From the NCBI GenBank assembly GCA_964036295.1, contig OZ038463.1:434001-498000 (forward strand): a DNA stretch of 64,000 bases. Reading direction: 5' to 3'. Within the stretch, counting starts at the first letter, position 1; each line of letters opens with the position of its first letter. The notes under the pieces are model-generated. The model searched no databases and had not been told where the DNA came from. It saw only the letters and a program-made list of their open reading frames with translations. The position numbers and the translations under genes are program-made. Positions 57,901 through 64,000 of the stretch are shown here, piece by piece. This stretch comes from Plumapathes pennacea (lineage: Eukaryota > Cnidaria > Anthozoa > Antipatharia > Myriopathidae).

Positions 57901-60484
57901 CCAGAATAAATTACTTCCAAGCACTTAACTTGTTTCGGCTTGAGAGTTTTGTTCCAGTAGCTGCTATTAACAATAGCGTAATGAAGACTGCTAAAGAACA
58001 TGGCGGATGTGTCGTTTGTTCCAGCCTCGTTTAGATTTCGACAAACGCACAGCACGGCAAATTCATTTGATAAAGGGACCCCTCCCAGCAATTTATTTTT
58101 GTTAGCGATGCACGTGACCAGCCTGAACCAGGGTCTCTCTTCGGGGGCGTGGCCCGGGAGACGAAAGAGCCTGGGAACGAGGTTGGATCAGTCTACTCAG
58201 GTCAGCTATTCTGTTTGAGAATTGCATAAATTCTGTTCTTTTGGGAATTGATAGACCCTTTGTGGACACCGCGAAATTACGTTCTTGACGTCACTTCCGT
58301 TGGTCAGCATTCGTCGCCATGGCTATAACCTTTTATAATTAGAGGTAAAATTTCACAACATGTGCAAGCCTAGTTCTTTATTCGTGTGCACAACTTACGT
58401 TATAGAAAACGCATTGCATTAGCTTGTAGTTGAGTATCGTGTCCAATTATTCAGTTTGAATCCACGGTTTTGTGCATCAGCCGTTGACTCAAAAGCAAGG
58501 TGACCGCACGGCCCGACCAACGTATTTTCACGGTGTTTTATTTGTGTTCTGTTATTCTTATATCGCAAACGGAATAAATTGAATAGTTCTAAAAGAACGC
58601 ATCTTTAAATCCTTCAGCTTATAGTCATGTTGATACCGTTCGTCGCGCCAGTCTCCCCGTATACTCAACACTCAATAAACTATAGGTGCTTAGAGAGATA
58701 GGACTACACCGATATTTTAGGTGTCAATTTGAAGGTCATTTATATGTTCATCTGTTTACCTTGGAGATACTGACGAGTGCCAAGATTCCAAAGCGTGTCA
58801 CGCTAACGCCAAGTGTACCAACACACCCGGTTCATACCACTGCAACTGTTCCACCGGTTATGACGGAAATGGAATCTATTGTGATGGTAAAATACTTTAT
58901 TTCTGCATTGATTCACACAACAGTACAGCAAACCAAGGAAGAACGGAGGGGGGGGGGGAGCTGTCTACATAACAAGTGATTAAAGCGGTTCAAACAATTA
59001 TAACGGAAAGTAGTCGTGTTATTGTGTTGGTTTTGCATTTGCTACGCTTTCTGATTAGTGCTAAATGTTTTTAGCAGTAAATCTTGGCCAATTTATATGT
59101 GCGTGTGTTCATCTGTTTGCCTTGAAGATATTGACGAGTGCCAAGAGTACAAACCGTGTCACGCTATCGCCGAGTGCACCAACACACCAGGTTCTTACCA
59201 CTGCAAATGTCCCACCGGCTATAACGGAAATGGAACCTATTGTGATGGTAAATTACTATATTTCTGTATTGATTTCAAACAACAGTAATCTACAGCGAAT
59301 CTACATTTTAAACTTAAGAGTATGCGTGACTTATCTCATTTTCATGCATAATTGATTTTGACAGTTTGACTACGAACATTTGCTTCTAATCACAGGCCAC
59401 GATTAATCTAGCCCGCGCTTCATTACTTATCTGTTTTTCGTCTTCTAAATTGCGTTTCTTCTACTGGCTTTCTAAATTTCCAGTCGGCCTGTTTTATTTA
59501 AGAGCTATTATCACCCCGGTTTTGATGAATTAACGGTTGTTTGACGAGCGTATGTTAAAGCTCAAAAAAACAGCCGGGAGTGATTTTAGCTTGTTGAAAA
59601 GATATCTTTTGATTATGTTTGCTTTCCTTCGCTTAGTTTTAACCAGCTGGACGAAGAAGAATGCGAAAGTAAATATAATGAACAAAAACCGCAAGAGCGC
59701 AACTACATATCAACAAAAATTTCAAGTTACATGCTTTGAAACTCAGCCAAGAAAAGAAAGGCTCCCACACGCTGTCACGTAAACATTATCCAATTAAAAT
59801 ATAGTATTTTTGCTTACACGTCAATCAAACTTCAAAATCCGAGAAGGGGGACTTCTATTTTACCAATTGTCATGATACCTACGCTGTGGTTTTCGGGTGA
59901 AAACAATTATATGCTGGGCCTAAAAACTTGATTGCGATATTTTGACGCAAGCAAGCAAATGGCGATGACAGGCGACAATAACCTAATAATTGCCCCCTAT
60001 AGGTTGCTTTAGATTTGATTTCGAACATGGTGTATCTGATTGGACCAAAACCGGTACGGCCTTTGACACACAACCGACTTACGGTGACAACCCTACAGCA
60101 CGAAGGCGGGAATCGGCCAATCAGATGGGAGACTGGTGGATTGGGACCTACGAGAAAAGACCCAATCCCTCCTCGACTCCAGGAAGGGTACAAGGAGACG
60201 GACACAAAGGTACCCTGACGTCACCAATGTTTAAAATCAATGGAAGTACCTTATCGTTCCTTATTGGTGGAGGTTGCAACATTAATGTTGTTTATGCAGA
60301 ACTCTTGGTCAGCGGAGTTTCTCGTTTCAAGGCGACGGGCCAATGCAGCGAGACCATGGTAAAGAAGCATTGGAACGTGGCAGCTCACATTGGCGAAGAA
60401 GCGCAACTTAAAGTGGTAGACGCCAGCAGTGGTGGCTGGGGACACATTAATTTTGATAACATGATGGACGAATCTTGCAAGTAA
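54942..60484 (+). CDS. Secreted PAN/apple-like, three-EGF and jelly-roll domain protein
   Basis: Six exons: 54942-55032, 55770-56035, 56685-56799, 58767-58886, 59128-59247, 60003-60484 (TAA). They give 397 residues with phases 1, 0, 1, 1 and 1. The signal peptide is [23 protein letters not shown]/apple-like module follows ([13 protein letters not shown], then [18 protein letters not shown]). The first EGF ([10 protein letters not shown]...[12 protein letters not shown]) is the plain type. The next two ([17 protein letters not shown] and [17 protein letters not shown]) are calcium-binding type, each on a 120-nt exon and clearly recent duplicates. The last exon is a beta-sandwich ([43 protein letters not shown]) like the carbohydrate-binding-type modules seen beside GH32 enzymes. 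It is probably an extracellular matrix or adhesion protein. The second intron-rich gap contains a captured-helicase element. Confidence 0.92.
56991..58186. mobile_element. About 1.2-kb element with 75-bp inverted termini enclosing a RecQ-like fragment
   Basis: The left terminus runs from CAACCTCGTTCCCAGGCTCT to GGTTCAGGCTGGTCACGTG. The right terminus is its reverse complement (CACGTGACCAGCCTGAACCA to CCTGGGAACGAGGTTG) with one mismatch over about 75 bp. No transposase is encoded. It lies in an intron of the PAN/EGF gene. Near-identical ends suggest recent insertion. Confidence 0.85.
57510..58091 (-). pseudogene. RecQ-type DNA helicase fragment, frameshifted
   Basis: The minus strand from 58091 encodes [19 protein letters not shown] and then the Walker A motif LLPTGYGKS. 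After a one-base frame change near 57750 it continues [14 protein letters not shown] and later [15 protein letters not shown], which are typical of cnidarian RecQ-like helicases. Motif II (DEAH) and the rest are missing. It lies wholly between the inverted termini, which suggests capture by a mobile element followed by decay. Confidence 0.85.
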
Positions 60485-61056
60485 ATTTTGTTAAGCATAA
60501 TTTCTTTTTCTGCACCTACCATGGCTTTGGAGGAAGTGTCACAGCGCAAGGTCGTAGTCCATTGTTCGTTTGCAATAACCTTGTTTAGTGTGCTTTTGTC
60601 ACAGTTAATTGGTTCCATTTGATGGTAATGAACCTGGCTCGTAGAAAAAGGACACTCTTCAGATTTTCCCGGTAGTTTTCGTGCAGACATATGTACAGTC
60701 AGTTTGCTTGATGTCATCTGTGTCTAACATTTAATTTACTTGACTGTCTTTCTTTAGATATAGTGATTACTGACACATTAACGAACCTTGAACTTAACTG
60801 TTCGATGTAAAGTCAGTTTGTTTTTAGTTAACAAGGACAATTGACGATTAAATCCCGGGTTAAACGTCGATCAACTTTATAAAACTGACATTTTTCAGAA
60901 ATGAAATCCAAAGGGTCCGAAATTCCAACAATGTAGTTTTCGAGGTGAATCAGTTCAACAAAAAAGTTTCAACGTTAACAACCCTAAAAGCTCCACAACG
61001 GCCACATTGTGAAAATTAGGCTACAATAAAGTTTATTTCCGCACGTGATCATTTTT
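60485..61056. other. Convergent intergenic region
   Basis: The PAN/EGF gene and CAP-5 end towards each other within 572 bp. Complementary AATAAA signals occur at about 61025 (both strands in AATAAAGTTTATT), suited to CAP-5 on the minus strand. No other feature was seen. Confidence 0.65.
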
Positions 61057-64000
61057 CTATGAATTTGTTTCACGCGGTTTTAGCAGCCATGAATCTGCAT
61101 TTAAGCTCGACGTGGTCTTCCAAACATTATCGCTTCGTTTCTCTTGGATGCTGCTACAGTAGCTTTGGTCAAACGATCCCTTTGGAACATTGTCTGCATA
61201 AGCGCCCATCATGTTCCCTGCAGGATTATAACGGCCAACTATGTAGGTACATTTCATTCCGTTTTTCTCGCTGTCAGCTTTTCCCATTCCAAGTTCTTTG
61301 CTTTCTTTCCAGACAACTTGTGTGAAATGTCCGGTACCTCCTGCACCGCTGTCTGCTCCAAAGGAGTAACCAGGTGAACATACTTCATTGTACCTGGAGT
61401 ACATAAAAAGACGTTTAGTCAGACTGTACTATATCAAGAGTTTCCCGGAATACGATTAGAATTCAAGGATTCGCGTGACAGGATTCAATTGAATGTGTGT
61501 TTTTTGGGCCTTTCCCGGTATCAGGAAGAATCTGACAGTGTCCTGCCAGTTCTGCGCCCAGTAAGCGGATTGACAAAATGAACAGAATATTTAGCTGAAG
61601 TGAAACAATGTACACACACACACATTTATTGTTGGTGAAAAATTGCTAAAATTCATTTTTTTCTCAGTGTCACGACCACCCAACTGGAAGTATTTCCACG
61701 GTGTCATAACTGTGTGCCTGTCCACGCGTTTCCTTAGTACCTTACCAGTTAGTAACGGCTTCCGTCGCAGTCTGCCCGCCCTTGTTACTGCTGCAGCCCA
61801 TTGATAGGTTCTCGCCGTATCCTTTTCTCTCATCTCTGCTGGCGTGTTGCAAACTTCCCATTTGAGCGATCTTCTGAGCATAAGCCTCAGCTTCCTGGCT
61901 CATTTCAGCGTTTAGAGTTAGTGGAGGAACTCCGTGCACTTTGCGAAACTTGTTGTGTTCATTTAATCCTTCAGTTGCAAAATCAGATCCTGAAACAAAG
62001 GTCAACAGAAGCTTGTATGAAAACGTAGTAACGGAAACTCAACAGGGCTTACTTTCTTTCTAAGCTGACACAATAAAATATATAAAGTACTTAGAATCCA
62101 GTTTCCAAATGCCGAAAGATATAATTCCTACGCCCCCGTTCTCAGCACATTCAGATGCAATCTGCCTTACCAGATAAAATGAACAGAAACATTGTCTTTC
62201 CAGTTATGAGCCTCCTATTTACTCCGGCAATCCTTGAATTATAGTATTTCTAGGTATGGATCAGTGTTGTGGTTTCTATACCCTGATGCCCTGATGGCCT
62301 AGAAAGGATGCCGTTTCCTATAAAGGACGAAATTCCTATAACTAAAACAAAACAAATGCGAGAATGTATTCTCTGTTGAACATACCAGCCTCACCACCCG
62401 CAGCAGGTTGTGTTGTCTCTGGTTTCGGGGTTGTAGGACCGGCTTCTGTTCCTGGGACAGGTGTAGGTGCTTCATGAGGGGAGCCTCCAATCACAACCGG
62501 TGTGGTAGGGCTTCCTGGTTTAGAAGAAGCAGGTTCTAAAGGAGACGGCGTGGTCCCTGGTTTAGAAGAACCAGGTCCTGAAGGAGACGGTGCGGAGCCT
62601 GGTTGTTCAGCAGGGACAGGCTTGGCCTGAGAACCTTCGGGTTTTGCAGGAGAGGGTTGTCCAGGTTGTGGACAGGGCATAGGACATAGTTTAGGGGCCG
62701 GTTGTGGCGGCGTGGTTTCGCCAGGAGGCGCGGTTTCGCCAGGCGGCAACCCTTGTGGTTTGGGTCCTTGCGCAGGTTTCTTGCCAATTTTAAGATTGAT
62801 GTCTACATCAACGCCGTCTTCGTTTATCTCATAAGTGCCTCCACCTATGCAATAGAATATCAAGGTATTACTCTATAGAATATTAAGAGATTTTCTGCTG
62901 ATCAATCACTGGTCAATGCACGAAAGGAAATTGTAACAGAACAAGAAGCACTCTTGCTGTGATTTTATTGTTTCAATTTCTTTGACGTTTGATTAGTATG
63001 TAAGAAAACTATGTATCAGTAAAACCCAGAGGAAACTAGCAAACGTAAGGAACTTAAGAGAATACTTCAGGTATTTTGTTGACCAGTAAGTTCAAAGTTT
63101 AAAATAAGCAGTTTTATACATGAACAATCTCCTCATGTTGCTCAGATAATTTTGCCGCTTGTTGTATTTCGATGTTACAACTGTCCTCAAGATCGGCTTT
63201 GATGAAGGTTGAAACACAATAACAGCTTCATAATGCTGGTGCAAGATTCGTATCCGCTATCAGATATCGAACCAATAACTCGAGTTGTTGAAACCTCATT
63301 AAAGATCACTTTGGACTTGCAAAGCAAATGGCAGGAATTTTTTGAAAAAGAAAGCAAAGGTCAAGTATGTAGGATCAGTTTTTCTGGGTTCAGAATAAAT
63401 GTAACAAAGAAAGAAGACTACCGGGTGTATCTCGAGTTCATGCATACGTCATTAGCATATTAAAAGTAGATTGTATGGCCAATTTGTAAAGTCCGCGATT
63501 ATATGTGTAATTTGTACTGACCTTTTGTAATGTGACCATTAGCTACGTCGTTCTACTCAGTTCTATTACTTTAGACCGCCACTATTCTGTTCCTAAGTTG
63601 TAGTATTTATCATATCCTTTCAATTGAATCGTCGTTAGCATACCACTATGCAGAATTATTACAAACATCACCAACAATCGTAACATCATTCATCATTAAT
63701 CATATATATTGCTATAAACGGCACCCCTTGAGAAAAGACAGCTCTGAATACCAAGCATTTGTCACTCACTAGAACGCACCTTTACATATTCAATATACCT
63801 ACCAATAACACCACTGTCGTCAATTTTGAAGCTTCCTCTCTGGGGCTGTGCTGCTGGGGCACTGTCTCCCTGTGACTCACGCTTTGGCGCTACAACTGAT
63901 AGATGGACCAGCGGATTTCCTTCGACATGGAATGGGGCTACGGATTTTTTGGCAAATCCGCGTGATTTTTTATTCACCTCTAAGAAATTCCCTTTAGAAA
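61057..64000 (-). CDS. CAP-5: CAP/SCP-domain protein with N-terminal GTY-motif domain, 5' end outside window
   Basis: Visible exons: 63803 to beyond 64000, 62844-62386, 61989-61746, 61393-61057, with phases 1, 1 and 2. The signal exon is missing because the window ends inside exon 2. Exon 2 ends GSFKIDDSGVIG and exon 3 begins GGGTYEINEDGVDVDINL, matching CAP-4. An adjacent VAPFHVEGNPLVHLSVV also resembles RAPYHVVGIPLTSHSSV in CAP-4. A ~125-residue Pro/Thr/Ser/Gly linker follows (PPGETAPPGETTPP). The CAP domain is complete: EHNKFRKVHGVPP, LQHASRD, GENLSMGC, YNEV, GHFTQVVW, CTYIVGRYNPAGN, with all four cavity residues. The first CAP exon is 244 nt. CAP-4 and CAP-5 are the closest pair in the cluster. 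Confidence 0.92.

Overview
The window is eukaryotic, AT-rich and intron-rich, with many fold-back repeats. It most likely comes from an anthozoan cnidarian, plausibly a stony coral. This is inferred from the mix of ADAM, F5/8C, ricin-like, TSP1 and fibrinogen-like extracellular domains, PAN/EGF proteins, a CAP-protein cluster and a Penelope-like GIY-YIG fragment. I rebuilt all gene models by hand from splice sites and reading phase. Every complete model is open from start to stop, and every intron phase matches across its junction.

Layout. (1) 1-11525, plus: the 3' part of an ADAM-type gene (disintegrin, cysteine-rich, EGF-like, TSP1, fibrinogen-like). A five-exon, 292-codon, phase-0/phase-0 cassette at 1704-5454 interrupts the cysteine-rich region. 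It carries a discoidin (F5/8C) domain in circularly permuted exon order around ricin-like repeats. (2) 11526-14037: intergenic, with a MITE, a tRNA-derived SINE-like piece and three successive fold-back elements. (3) 14038-21664, plus: a complete AMFR/gp78 ER ubiquitin ligase (membrane segments, RING, CUE, G2BR) that ends before the VCP-binding motif known from vertebrates. (4) 23234-30290, minus: a complete ten-exon transmembrane-type prolyl 4-hydroxylase (P4HTM). (5) 31577-64000, minus: five tandem CAP/SCP secreted-protein genes (called CAP-1 to CAP-5 here), the last cut by the window edge. (6) 54942-60484, plus: a PAN / three-EGF / jelly-roll secreted protein between CAP-4 and CAP-5 on the opposite strand. 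An intact tRNA-Asn(GUU) and a tRNA-Asn copy lacking its anticodon arm lie between CAP-1 and CAP-2.

The CAP genes share an ancestral plan: signal-peptide exon, N-terminal exon(s) with a short recurring motif (F-x-I...GV-x-G-x-G-T-Y...I-x-L), a Pro/Gly-rich linker, then a CAP domain split by a phase-2 intron at a conserved Trp. CAP-3 has replaced the N-terminal motif with a Pro-rich stretch and lost two of the four CAP cavity residues. CAP-4 has an extra intron inside the CAP domain. I do not recognise the N-terminal motif, and it is the best candidate here for an undescribed module. The other leading observation is the permuted discoidin cassette.

Mobile DNA is abundant and mostly intronic or intergenic: three copies of one ~240-bp TIR MITE, several hairpin elements, a Penelope-like remnant in AMFR, and a ~1.2-kb element with 75-bp near-identical inverted ends enclosing a frameshifted RecQ-like helicase fragment.
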